Below, piece after piece: positions 34,576 through 42,914 of a DNA stretch of 64,000 bases. This stretch comes from DYJK01 sp040755055 (GTDB lineage: Bacteria; Bacteroidota; Ignavibacteria; Ignavibacteriales; Melioribacteraceae). The stretch's first letter is position 1, and each line of letters opens with the position of its first letter. A program made the translations under genes and the position numbers. The notes below the pieces were generated by a model, which ran no database searches, was not told the origin of the DNA, and saw nothing but the letters and a program-made list of their open reading frames with translations. The DNA lies in contig JBFMBS010000009.1 of NCBI GenBank assembly GCA_040755055.1, positions 73,368-137,367 on the forward strand, read 5' to 3'.

Positions 34576-34648
34576 ATTCAATAGCCACAGATGACACTGA
34601 TTGTATCAGTGATAACCAGCGTTATCCTTGTTGTCCGTGGTCTATACT
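34576..34648. repeat. CACTGAT/ATCAGTG intergenic repeat between pyrE and the M64 gene
   Basis: CACTGAT-TGT-ATCAGTG (34595-34611) is a perfect 7-bp hairpin; outer CCAC (34585) and GTGG (34637) add a second, looser pairing. Related words occur at 42.8 kb and in shorter form at 39.8 and 41.2 kb. It could terminate pyrE transcripts but has no T-run. Confidence 0.6.
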
Positions 34649-35223
34649 TTTACTTTCCTTGAACCTGGTTTAACAAGCGGAATTTTGTTTTCTTTGCATA
34701 AAGGGCACTCATCAGGCAAATATGACACCACCTCTAATTGTAGAGTACTAAACTGGGGAACGCCAAATTGCACTTTGTTGTTGCTTCTATCTACAATGAA
34801 CCCAACACCGGCAACAATTCCGCCTCCCTGACGCACAATTTCCATGACTTCAAAGACAGAACCGCCGGTTGTAACAACATCTTCGCAAACTAAATATTTT
34901 TTCCCTTCTTCAATTTGAAATCCTCTTCTAAGTACAAGAGTCTTGTCTTCTCTTTCGGCAAAAATTGATTTCTTACCAAGAAGTCTTGCAACTTCTTGAC
35001 CAACAATTATTCCGCCTATTGCCGGCGAGATAACGGCATCGATCTCAAAATTTCTAAAGTGTTCGGCAATTTTTGAGCAAATGGTCTCGTTATGTGTCGG
35101 GTGCTGCAACACCAAAGCACATTGAAAGTATTGGTTGCTGTGCCTTCCCGATGTTAATAAAAAATGCCCGTTCAAAAGGGCATTTGTTTCAAGAAAAATA
35201 CCAAGAATGTTTTGGTTTGTCAT
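34642..35223 (-). CDS. pyrE: Orotate phosphoribosyltransferase PyrE
   Basis: 193 residues with the type I phosphoribosyltransferase signature YLVCEDVVTTGGSVFEV and the orotate-type flexible loop FAEREDKTLVLRRGF. It makes orotidine monophosphate in pyrimidine synthesis. The C-terminus has a CPLC pair in DECPLCKENKIPL, seen in a subset of bacterial PyrE proteins. Start overlaps the pterin dehydratase stop by 4 bp. No other pyrimidine genes are adjacent. Confidence 0.9.
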   Translation of the reverse strand: MTNQNILGIFLETNALLNGHFLLTSGRHSNQYFQCALVLQHPTHNETICSKIAEHFRNFEIDAVISPAIGGIIVGQEVARLLGKKSIFAEREDKTLVLRRGFQIEEGKKYLVCEDVVTTGGSVFEVMEIVRQGGGIVAGVGFIVDRSNNKVQFGVPQFSTLQLEVVSYLPDECPLCKENKIPLVKPGSRKVKV

Positions 35224-35504
35224 TGGTTTATTTTGTCTATTGTATGAGCGAGATTAAAATCGTTTTCTGTAACTCCGCCGGCACTATGTGTTGATAAAGT
35301 TACCATTACTTTATTCCATTCATGCAGCAGTATGTCCGGGTGATGATCAAGCTTTTCAGCTTCAATTCCAATTTTAATTACAAAACTTAATGCATCACTG
35401 AAATCTTTAAGAGTAAATTCTTTCTGTAATGTATTATTGATAAAACTCCAGCTATTTAATTCAACGAGTTTACTGTTTATGTCCTCTAAGTTAAATATTT
35501 TCAT
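35220..35504 (-). CDS. Pterin-4a-carbinolamine dehydratase
   Basis: 94 residues. Contains the family core: SWSFINNTLQKEFTLKDF, then EKLDHHPDILLHEWNKVMVTL with the catalytic His-His pair, and STHSAGGVTENDFNLAHTID. It dehydrates 4a-hydroxytetrahydrobiopterin or acts on a related pterin. It is 21 bp downstream of clpC and coupled to pyrE, a housekeeping group with no shared pathway. Confidence 0.92.
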   Translation of the reverse strand: MKIFNLEDINSKLVELNSWSFINNTLQKEFTLKDFSDALSFVIKIGIEAEKLDHHPDILLHEWNKVMVTLSTHSAGGVTENDFNLAHTIDKINQ

Positions 35505-35525
35505 TTTAAAGGCTTACAAAGTTAA

Positions 35526-38021
35526 TTAAACAGTTTTCTTTTCTTCGTTTCCTTGTTCTTCCGGCTCCGCAGTTTTTTCAGAAATAAAATAAAGCTCATC
35601 TGTATTTTTCTTATGCTTAACAATAATCTTATCTCCTTCCTTAAAATGAGTAAGGAGTAATTCTTCTGCTAATGGGTCTTCAACATATTTTTGGATCGCG
35701 CGTTTCAAGGGTCGTGCTCCAAATTTCGGATCGAATCCTTTATCAGAAAGGAATTCAATTGCGGATTTATGAAGCTCTATGCTCATCTTGTTATCGGTAA
35801 TATTTTTCACAAGGTCTTTCATCTCAATAGTAATAATTTGTTTTATATCTTCCTTATCAAGACTTCTGAACACTATAGCTTCATCAATGCGGTTTAAGAA
35901 TTCCGGGTTAAATAACTTTTTCATTGCATCTTCCACAGTATTTTTCAACTGTGAATATTGATCTTCTGCCGTATCGCTGCCAAATCCGTAACCGCCGGTA
36001 CTCTTTATTTCACGCGTACCAACATTCGATGTCATGATAATAATTGTATTCTTGAAATCAACTTTTCTACCCAAACTGTCTGTAAGCGTACCATCATCAA
36101 GAACTTGTAACAAAATATTAAATACGTCCGGATGAGCTTTTTCTATTTCATCAAACAAAACAACCGAATACGGTTTCCTACGAACACGTTCGGTCAGTTG
36201 TCCGCCTTCTTCGTAACCAACATAACCAGGAGGAGCACCGACCAATCGTGAGACAGCAAATTTTTCCATATACTCGCTCATATCGATCCTTATCAACGCA
36301 TCTTCAGTATCGAAAAGATAGCGTGCGAGTTCTTTAGCCAGTTCTGTTTTGCCAACACCGGTAGGTCCCAAAAAGATAAATGTCCCGATTGGTTTGTTGG
36401 AACGTTTTAACCCGGCACGTGTTCTCCTGATAGCTTTGCTAAGTTTGATAACAGCATCGTCTTGCCCAACAATTCTTTCTTTCAGGGCATTCTCCATCTT
36501 CATCAATTTTTCGGATTCGGCTTGCACAACACGTGTTACCGGTATTCCCGTCATCATCGATACAACCGTAGCAATATCATCTTCAGAAACATCAAAAACC
36601 ATATCTTTATTCTTTGCATCCCATTCTCGTTTGGCAATTTCAAGATCGGATTGCAATTGTCTTTCTTTATCTCTTAACCGGGCAGCTTCTTCATAATCTT
36701 GCTGTTTAACAACTTGAATTTTCAGCTGTTTTATTTTTTCAATCTCGCCTTCAAAAGTTAAAATTTCCTCCGATACTGTAAAGTTGCCCATGTGCACTCT
36801 AGAACCGGCTTCATCAATAACATCGATTGCTTTATCGGGTAGATAGCGGTCTGTGATGTAACGTTCACTCAATTTTACTGCGGTCTGAATTGCATCGGTA
36901 GAATATCTTACATGGTGGTGGTCTTCATATTTAAATTTAATATTCTCAAGAATCTGGATTGTCTCGTCGGCACTCGGAGGATCGATCATAACTTTTTGGA
37001 ATCTTCTATCGAGAGCACCATCGGTCTCGATAAATTTTCTGTATTCATCAAGTGTTGTGGCGCCAATACATTGTATGTCTCCGCGCGCCAAAGCCGGTTT
37101 AAACATGTTAGATGCATCCAGTGAACCGGAAGCACCCCCGGCACCAACTATTGTATGAAGTTCATCAATAAATAAAATTACGTCGTCGGCTTTCTCAAGT
37201 TCGTTCATCAATGCTTTCATTCTTTCTTCAAACTGTCCGCGGTATTTAGTACCGGCTACCAAGCCGGCAAGATCTAATGTTACAACCCTTTTCTCTTGCA
37301 AAATTCGAGGCACTTTGCGTTGGACAATTCTAAGGGCAAGCCCTTCGGCAATTGCAGTTTTGCCAACACCGGGTTCACCGATAAGAACCGGGTTGTTCTT
37401 CTTTCTTCTGCTTAAAACTTGTGCGACACGTTCAATCTCTTTTTCTCTGCCAATTACCGGGTCAAGTTTATCTTCAAGTGCAAGTTTGGTTAAGTCGCGA
37501 CCAAAATTATCCAGTACCGGTGTCTTTGTTTTTTCAACTTTCTTTGTTTGGAACTGCTGTGCAGATGCAGCTTTCTCGGGATTTTTGCTGCTCAGTATAT
37601 TATTCAATTCGGCACGGGCATTATCATAAGTAACGGTAAATTGGTGAAGTATTTGTGTAGCAATATTATCTTCATCACGTAGAAGCGAAAGCAGAATATG
37701 TTCGGTTCCAATTACATCCGATTTATAAATTTTAGATTCAATTTGTGTAATCTTTAAAACTTTCTCGGCTTGTTTCGTAAGCGGAATATTCCCGATAGTT
37801 AGAGTACCGCCGGATGTACGGACAGTATCTTCTATCGCTTTTTTAAGTTTTACCAGATCAACATCAAGATTACGCAAAATTTTTACTGCTACGCCTTGTC
37901 CTTCCCTGATGATACCAAGGAGAAGGTGTTCGGTACCAATATAATCGTGTCCAAGCCGTAGAGCTTCTTCCCTACTTAACCTAATTACTTCCTGGACTCT
38001 TTCGGAAAAATTTCCTTCCAT
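35526..38021 (-). CDS. clpC: ATP-dependent Clp protease ATPase subunit ClpC
   Basis: 831 residues, normal ClpC length. Two N-terminal Clp_N repeats (HDYIGTEHLLLGIIREGQG; SDVIGTEHILLSLLRDED), AAA1 with GEPGVGKTAIAEG, a middle region with a UVR motif (DYEEAARLRDKERQL), and AAA2 with GPTGVGKTELAKELA. It unfolds proteins for ClpP and usually takes part in stress control. No mcsAB or ctsR genes are next to it, unlike Firmicutes. First gene of clpC-dehydratase-pyrE; promoter expected in the 183-bp gap to floA. Confidence 0.96.
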   Translation of the reverse strand: MEGNFSERVQEVIRLSREEALRLGHDYIGTEHLLLGIIREGQGVAVKILRNLDVDLVKLKKAIEDTVRTSGGTLTIGNIPLTKQAEKVLKITQIESKIYKSDVIGTEHILLSLLRDEDNIATQILHQFTVTYDNARAELNNILSSKNPEKAASAQQFQTKKVEKTKTPVLDNFGRDLTKLALEDKLDPVIGREKEIERVAQVLSRRKKNNPVLIGEPGVGKTAIAEGLALRIVQRKVPRILQEKRVVTLDLAGLVAGTKYRGQFEERMKALMNELEKADDVILFIDELHTIVGAGGASGSLDASNMFKPALARGDIQCIGATTLDEYRKFIETDGALDRRFQKVMIDPPSADETIQILENIKFKYEDHHHVRYSTDAIQTAVKLSERYITDRYLPDKAIDVIDEAGSRVHMGNFTVSEEILTFEGEIEKIKQLKIQVVKQQDYEEAARLRDKERQLQSDLEIAKREWDAKNKDMVFDVSEDDIATVVSMMTGIPVTRVVQAESEKLMKMENALKERIVGQDDAVIKLSKAIRRTRAGLKRSNKPIGTFIFLGPTGVGKTELAKELARYLFDTEDALIRIDMSEYMEKFAVSRLVGAPPGYVGYEEGGQLTERVRRKPYSVVLFDEIEKAHPDVFNILLQVLDDGTLTDSLGRKVDFKNTIIIMTSNVGTREIKSTGGYGFGSDTAEDQYSQLKNTVEDAMKKLFNPEFLNRIDEAIVFRSLDKEDIKQIITIEMKDLVKNITDNKMSIELHKSAIEFLSDKGFDPKFGARPLKRAIQKYVEDPLAEELLLTHFKEGDKIIVKHKKNTDELYFISEKTAEPEEQGNEEKKTV

Positions 38022-38204
38022 ACAAATTCCTTTCTAAACTAAGTATTTGAACATGAAATCGTTCAAATGGTTACTTAAATATAATTATTGACTCCGCTCT
38101 TAGCAAGGAACTTAATAGTTCCAAAACTAAGCTATGATCTAAATTGTATTAATCTGGGCTTATTGATATTTTGTAAACGGTTTTTATCAATAATGGAGTA
38201 ATAA

Positions 38205-39194
38205 ATGGAAGCATTGACTGGTTTTTCTATACTGATAATTTTTATTGGAATCATTTTGCTCTTTATGATTCTCTACTATGTACCAATAGGACTTTTTATC
38301 ACAGCTTATTTTTCAGGTGTTAAGGTTAAAATTTTCAGAGACTTAATCGGGATGAGATTAAGAAAAGTATCTCCGCAAGTAATAGTTAGAAATCTTATCT
38401 CAGCTACAAAAGCCGGATTGGAATTAAACATTTCTCTTTTGGAAGCACATTATCTTGCCGGCGGTAATGTAACAAACGTAGTGAATGCATTAATTTCAGC
38501 AAACAAAGCAAATTTGGATTTAGGTTTTGCTAAAGCTGCGGCAATCGATCTTGCCGGCCGCGATGTATTGGAAGCTGTAAAAATGTCGGTGAATCCAAAA
38601 GTTATTGAAACACCCTTAGTTTCAGCCGTTGCCAAAGACGGTATTCAATTAAAAGCGATGGCAAGAATTACAGTTCGCACAAATCTCGAAAGATTAGTCG
38701 GCGGTGCCGGCGAACAAACAATACTTGCGCGCGTTGGTGAAGGAATTGTATCAACGATAGGATCGAGCAATACTCACAAAGAAGTTCTTGAGAATCCCGA
38801 TAGTATTTCCAAAGTAGTATTATCAAAAGGTTTGGATGCCGGCACGGCATTCGAAATTTTATCGATTGATATTGCCGATGTTGATGTTGGAACAAACATT
38901 GGTGCAATTTTACAAACAGATCAGGCAGAAGCCGATCTTAAAGTTGCGCGCGCAAAAGCGGAAGAAAGAAGGGCTGCCGCTGTTGCACTCGAACAAGAAA
39001 TGACTGCTGAAGTAGCCAAAATGAAAGCTAAAGTTGTGGAAGCTGAAGCAGAGGTTCCGAAAGCAATTGCCGAAGCATTTAGAGAAGGCAACCTCGGTGT
39101 TATGGATTATTATAATCTTAAAAATGTTCAGGCGGATACCGATATGAGAAGTTCTATTGCTAAGCCCGATGAGAAAAAAGATAAAGATGCTTAA
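38205..39194 (+). CDS. floA: Flotillin-like FloA (UPF0365)
   Basis: 329 residues. N-terminal membrane segment (GFSILIIFIGIILLFMILYYVP), then a long conserved domain (LIGMRLRKVSPQVIVRNLIS, VGGAGEQTILARVGEGIVST) and a heptad-rich C-terminal segment with many Ala/Glu (ARAKAEERRAAAVALEQEM). Typical for bacterial FloA, which organises membrane microdomains. Often next to an NfeD gene; here a different small gene follows after 2 bp. Confidence 0.94.
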   Translation: MEALTGFSILIIFIGIILLFMILYYVPIGLFITAYFSGVKVKIFRDLIGMRLRKVSPQVIVRNLISATKAGLELNISLLEAHYLAGGNVTNVVNALISANKANLDLGFAKAAAIDLAGRDVLEAVKMSVNPKVIETPLVSAVAKDGIQLKAMARITVRTNLERLVGGAGEQTILARVGEGIVSTIGSSNTHKEVLENPDSISKVVLSKGLDAGTAFEILSIDIADVDVGTNIGAILQTDQAEADLKVARAKAEERRAAAVALEQEMTAEVAKMKAKVVEAEAEVPKAIAEAFREGNLGVMDYYNLKNVQADTDMRSSIAKPDEKKDKDA

Positions 39195-39196
39195 CT

Positions 39197-39769
39197 ATGG
39201 ATAACATAATAGAAATAATCGTTTTCTTTTTTGTCATTTACAGCATATTCGGTTCTATATTCGGGAAAAAGAAATCAAAGAGAACAAACGGCTCAACACA
39301 ACCGGAAAATCAAAAAATTTCTTACCGAAGATATGATGATAAAAAGACTACTTATAAAAAGCCAACCGGTAACCAGGAAATTCTTGAAGAACTCTTTGGA
39401 ATTAAATTGCCCAAGACTGATAATGATTACGGAACTCGTAATGTTGAAGCAGAATCACGTGACCTTGAAAATGCAAGTTGGGATCCTGAAAGAGAATTCG
39501 AACAGAAGGTTACGGCAAGGGAAAAATATGAATACAGAAATATCGAAAAAGCTGTCCCTGATATTGATTATGATTTGACCAGCTCCTTAGAGACTATGCC
39601 AAAGAAAAAAACTATGAGTGAAATTCTACATAAACAGTACGATTATAAAGTAGTTTGTCATAGTAGAGCAAAAAATTTCAAGGATAAATTGCTGAAAAAT
39701 CAATCAGTACAAGAACTTATTATTCTTTCGGAAATATTAGCTAAACCGAAAGCTCTTCGTAAACATTAA
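39197..39769 (+). CDS. Small membrane-anchored protein downstream of floA
   Basis: 190 residues. N-terminal membrane helix (IIEIIVFFFVIYSIFGSIF) followed by a basic stretch (GKKKSKR) and a charged, low-complexity region; the C-terminus has a helical segment (SVQELIILSEILAKPKALRKH) that may be the conserved part. The 2-bp gap to floA implies co-translation. No family recognised. Possibly an interaction partner for the flotillin. Confidence 0.7.
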   Translation: MDNIIEIIVFFFVIYSIFGSIFGKKKSKRTNGSTQPENQKISYRRYDDKKTTYKKPTGNQEILEELFGIKLPKTDNDYGTRNVEAESRDLENASWDPEREFEQKVTAREKYEYRNIEKAVPDIDYDLTSSLETMPKKKTMSEILHKQYDYKVVCHSRAKNFKDKLLKNQSVQELIILSEILAKPKALRKH

Positions 39770-39891
39770 TTGAAAGAGGTTAACTCAAAAGTAATTATTC
39801 AAATAAAAAATCAGCACACATCCGTTTTTAATCAGATTTGATCTGCGTGCTACCCTTTAATAAAATTTACTTTTGGGATAACCTCTTTATT

Positions 39892-41058
39892 TTAACCTTT
39901 CACAAATTCCGCTATTGAATCAACTACATATTTAATTTGTTCATCTGTTAATTCCGGGTAAATCGGTAATGCCAAACTGTGTTCCGCAGCAAAATTTGAG
40001 TGCGGATAATCTTTATCATTTGATTTCAAATAATCAAAACATTCTTGTCTATGAAATGGTACCGGGTAATAAACTTCGCAGCCGATCTCTTTCTTCTTCA
40101 TAAAATCCCAGAGTTCATTTCTCTTTTCAACACGTATGATAAATTGATTGTAGATATGATAATTCTTGTGCCCGGTATCTTTATAAGTTGCCTCCGGTAG
40201 CAGTACTTTATTCTTATCGTCAAAAGCTGGCTTCCCTTCTGCTTCTGCTAAACCGGCATCGATAAAATATTTTGTATAAGCAGCAGCATTCTGTCTTCGC
40301 TTCTCCGACCATGAATCGAGATATTTTAATTTTACGCGCAATACTGCCGCTTGCAGAGAATCCAACCTGAAATTTCCTCCTATCACTTTGTGATAATATT
40401 TCGGCTCCATACCGTGCACACGCATAATTTTGAGTTTGTGTTCAAAATTTGGATTGTTAGTCGTAACAATTCCCCCATCTCCAAATCCGCCAAGATTTTT
40501 ACTCGGGAAGAAAGAGAAGCATCCCATATCACCAATCGTTCCTACAAATCTACTGTCTTTATATTGTGTGCCGATTGCTTGTGCTGCATCTTCAACAACA
40601 AAGAGACTGTATTTTCTCGATAGCGACATTATCTCGGTCATCGCTGCACTTTGTCCATAAAGGTGAACCGGAATTATTGCTTTTGTTTTTGATGTAATTT
40701 TTTTTTCAATTTGTTTTGGATCGATGTTAAATGTTACCGGGTCAACATCAGCAAAAACCGGCTTGGCATTCAAACGAGCTACAACACCGGCTGTTGCAAA
40801 AAACGAATAGGTCGGGACAATGATTTCATCGCCCGGTTCTATATCAAGAACCATCAATGCCAGCAACAACGCATCAGTTCCGGATGATACGCCAACTGCA
40901 AACTGGCAATTCAAATAATTACTGATTTCTTCTTCAAGTTTTGCTATATCGGGACCCATAATAAAATACTGTGAATCAATAACTCTTTGTACTGCCTCAT
41001 CAATTTCACTTTTAATTGACTGATACTGTCCTTTTAAATCGAGCAAAGGTACTTTCAT
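39892..41058 (-). CDS. DegT/DnrJ/EryC1/StrS sugar aminotransferase
   Basis: 388 residues from ATG 41058, preceded by GGGAG six bases away; an upstream in-frame start at 41094 adds twelve unconserved residues. PLP lysine K187 in FFPSKNLGGFGDGG, plus SSGTDALLLAL, DPVTFNIDPKQI, and VEDAAQAIG. These enzymes transaminate nucleotide-linked keto sugars for surface polysaccharide or cofactor synthesis. The gene stands alone, so the sugar cannot be deduced. A 123-bp AT-rich gap follows. Confidence 0.92.
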   Translation of the reverse strand: MKVPLLDLKGQYQSIKSEIDEAVQRVIDSQYFIMGPDIAKLEEEISNYLNCQFAVGVSSGTDALLLALMVLDIEPGDEIIVPTYSFFATAGVVARLNAKPVFADVDPVTFNIDPKQIEKKITSKTKAIIPVHLYGQSAAMTEIMSLSRKYSLFVVEDAAQAIGTQYKDSRFVGTIGDMGCFSFFPSKNLGGFGDGGIVTTNNPNFEHKLKIMRVHGMEPKYYHKVIGGNFRLDSLQAAVLRVKLKYLDSWSEKRRQNAAAYTKYFIDAGLAEAEGKPAFDDKNKVLLPEATYKDTGHKNYHIYNQFIIRVEKRNELWDFMKKKEIGCEVYYPVPFHRQECFDYLKSNDKDYPHSNFAAEHSLALPIYPELTDEQIKYVVDSIAEFVKG

Positions 41059-41094
41059 GATTAACTCCCTATAAATCGAAATTTTGTTGAACAA

Positions 41095-41498
41095 AATTAG
41101 TTATTAATTGCAACCGAACCTAATAGAGATAAAACAAAGACGGTGTTGATCAAATAGATTTACACAGATTTCATCTGCGCAGACCTGATTACTGAAATTT
41201 TGTAGATCCATATGATTTATTTTTCTCAGTGCTTCTCCGTGCCTTCTCAGTGGGACTCTGTGTTATTTCTCTTCTCTTTTCTGTTTCCTGAGAGCCACTG
41301 AGAATACACAGAGTTACACAGAGAGAGATTCAGAGAGATGAATTAGAGTCAGATCAACAAGTATTTTTCTTTATTGAAGGTAATCTGAGAAACAGTAATA
41401 TTATTCATTTTATGAACCAAAAATCTGTTTCCTTTTTCAAACGAGAGGTGTTATATTTTGCCAACTTTTTCTTCAATTCACAAACTAACGGAGTTTTT
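41095..41498. repeat. 404-bp gene-free gap with two repeat families
   Basis: No coding signal. 41150-41205 carries ACACAGATTTCATCTGCGCA, related to the CTGCGT/ATCTG repeats elsewhere. 41221-41340 carries CTC(A/T/C)GTG heptamers and their complements; the arms 41255-41263 (ACTCTGTGT) and 41306-41314 (ACACAGAGT) pair perfectly. An open frame starting at 41412 extends into the transporter but is judged non-coding before 41499. Confidence 0.65.
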
Positions 41499-42755
41499 GT
41501 GAGCTTATCTGAGAACATCGACAAATTGAAAACCGGTTTCCATCCTACATTCTGGGTTGCCAACATAATGGAATTATTCGAACGGCTCGCTTACTATGGT
41601 CAACAGATTGTATTTGCAATTTATTTAAGAGACAATCTTGGATTCTCCGAAACAGAAACCGGACAGTTATCGGGGATTTTCGGCGGATTAATTTATTTAC
41701 TCCCTATTCTCGGCGGTACACTTGCAGACAAATGGGGATTCAGACGCGCGTTCAATGTTGCATTCTCAATTCTTGCGCTCGGTTATTTTTTAATTGGTTC
41801 GGTAGGTATGAGCATCTTCTCCGGTTTCTATGCAAACTTTGATACATACTGGTTGTTAATGCTCTTTCTAATCTTTACTGCATTCGGCGGTTCATTTATC
41901 AAACCGTCTGTACTCGGTACAGTTGCAGTTACATCAAAAGAAGAAACAAAATCACTCGGCTTTGCAATCTATTATTGGCTTGTCAATATCGGTGCAATGC
42001 TCGGTCCTACAATAGCTTATTTTGTCCGTGATAGTTTTGGGAATCAATTTGTTTATATGGTTTCTTCCATAAGCTGCTTAGCAATGCTTATCATAAATAT
42101 TTTGTTATACAAAGAAGTTAAACCGGAAGGTAATGTTGTATCGGAGTCTTTACTAAAAAAAATTGAAAACCTTTTTATTGTACTCACAAATTTTAAGTTC
42201 ATGATCTTTCTTCTCATCTATAGTTTATACTGGATCATATTCTGGCAAGAATTTATAATCGTTCCCTACTACATCACAGATTTTATCGATGCAAACGCTC
42301 CTTATGAAATTGTTCAGTCGTGGTCGGGTGCCGGTGCAATTATACTTTTGCAAATACCGGTTAATCTGCTTACAAAAAAAATTGAAACACATAAAGCAAT
42401 ATTGGTCGGGTTTGCCATATCAAGTTTGATCTGGATTATTATCGGAATTTATCCAAGCATCCCGACAATTGTTGCCGGTATAGTTGCATTTGCTATCGGT
42501 GAAATGATTCAAGCACCAAGATATTATCAATATATTTCCGAGATTGCACCAGCCGGACAGCAAGGATTATATCAAGGTTATGCATTCTTGCCGATAGCAA
42601 TAGCGCGGTTTGTAGGCGATCCATTCGGCGGATGGATTTACCAAACATCCAAAGCAGCCGGTAAACCTGAAATGGTTTGGTGGGCAATGATTGGCATCGG
42701 TGTTCTCGCCGCTGTGTGTATGTGGATTTATAATAGGGTTGTATTTAGACATTAA
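41499..42755 (+). CDS. POT/PTR-family (MFS) peptide transporter
   Basis: 418 residues from GTG 41499, which has GGAG five bases upstream and places the start just before the conserved HPTFWVANIMELFERLAYYGQ. About twelve membrane segments; the first helix carries the family E-x-x-E-R-like ELFER motif, and the GGTLADKWGFRR loop is the MFS signature. Proton-coupled uptake of di- or tripeptides is the usual function; the sequence is divergent from DtpA so the substrate is not certain. Confidence 0.85.
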   Translation: MSLSENIDKLKTGFHPTFWVANIMELFERLAYYGQQIVFAIYLRDNLGFSETETGQLSGIFGGLIYLLPILGGTLADKWGFRRAFNVAFSILALGYFLIGSVGMSIFSGFYANFDTYWLLMLFLIFTAFGGSFIKPSVLGTVAVTSKEETKSLGFAIYYWLVNIGAMLGPTIAYFVRDSFGNQFVYMVSSISCLAMLIINILLYKEVKPEGNVVSESLLKKIENLFIVLTNFKFMIFLLIYSLYWIIFWQEFIIVPYYITDFIDANAPYEIVQSWSGAGAIILLQIPVNLLTKKIETHKAILVGFAISSLIWIIIGIYPSIPTIVAGIVAFAIGEMIQAPRYYQYISEIAPAGQQGLYQGYAFLPIAIARFVGDPFGGWIYQTSKAAGKPEMVWWAMIGIGVLAAVCMWIYNRVVFRH

Positions 42756-42819
42756 ATTGACCTCATACGATTCTTTAACTGAGGTAATAAAATATACTAT
42801 CAAGATAAATCTTATAGCA

Positions 42820-42912
42820 CACTGATGACACTGATCTAACTGATTATCGCTGATTTATCAGTGAACATCCGTTAAATCAGCGTCATCCGCGTTCTATTGC
42901 CTTAGACATTTT
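42820..42912. repeat. CACTGAT repeat with 10-bp stem before the helicase gene
   Basis: CGCTGATTTA (42848-42857) and TAAATCAGCG (42873-42882) form a perfect 10-bp stem with a 15-base loop. This is followed by GCGTTCTATTGCCTTAGACA (42890 on), which matches the element at 23287. The repeat ends within a few bases of the helicase ATG, so it would be part of the 5' untranslated leader. Confidence 0.7.
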
Positions 42913-42914
42913 TC

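Noticed and set aside
34595..34611. CACTGAT-TGT-ATCAGTG hairpin as a pyrE terminator
   Set aside because: No T-run on the minus strand and the same words occur in other gaps, so it is listed as a repeat.
36349..36696. 115-codon frame opposite clpC
   Set aside because: Shadow of the conserved clpC AAA2 and middle-domain codons; no homology features of its own.
38085..38135. Promoter or small RNA in the clpC-floA gap (TTGACT and GGAAC-TTAATA-GTTCC)
   Set aside because: Single weak -35-like word and a 5-bp hairpin; not enough to support a call.
41221..41340. Repeated heptamers as a possible CRISPR array
   Set aside because: Units are 7 bp, irregularly spaced and inverted; no repeat-spacer periodicity and no cas genes.
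41412..41498. N-terminal extension of the POT transporter
   Set aside because: Lies in repeat-bearing gap DNA; GTG 41499 has GGAG at five bases and fits the family start.
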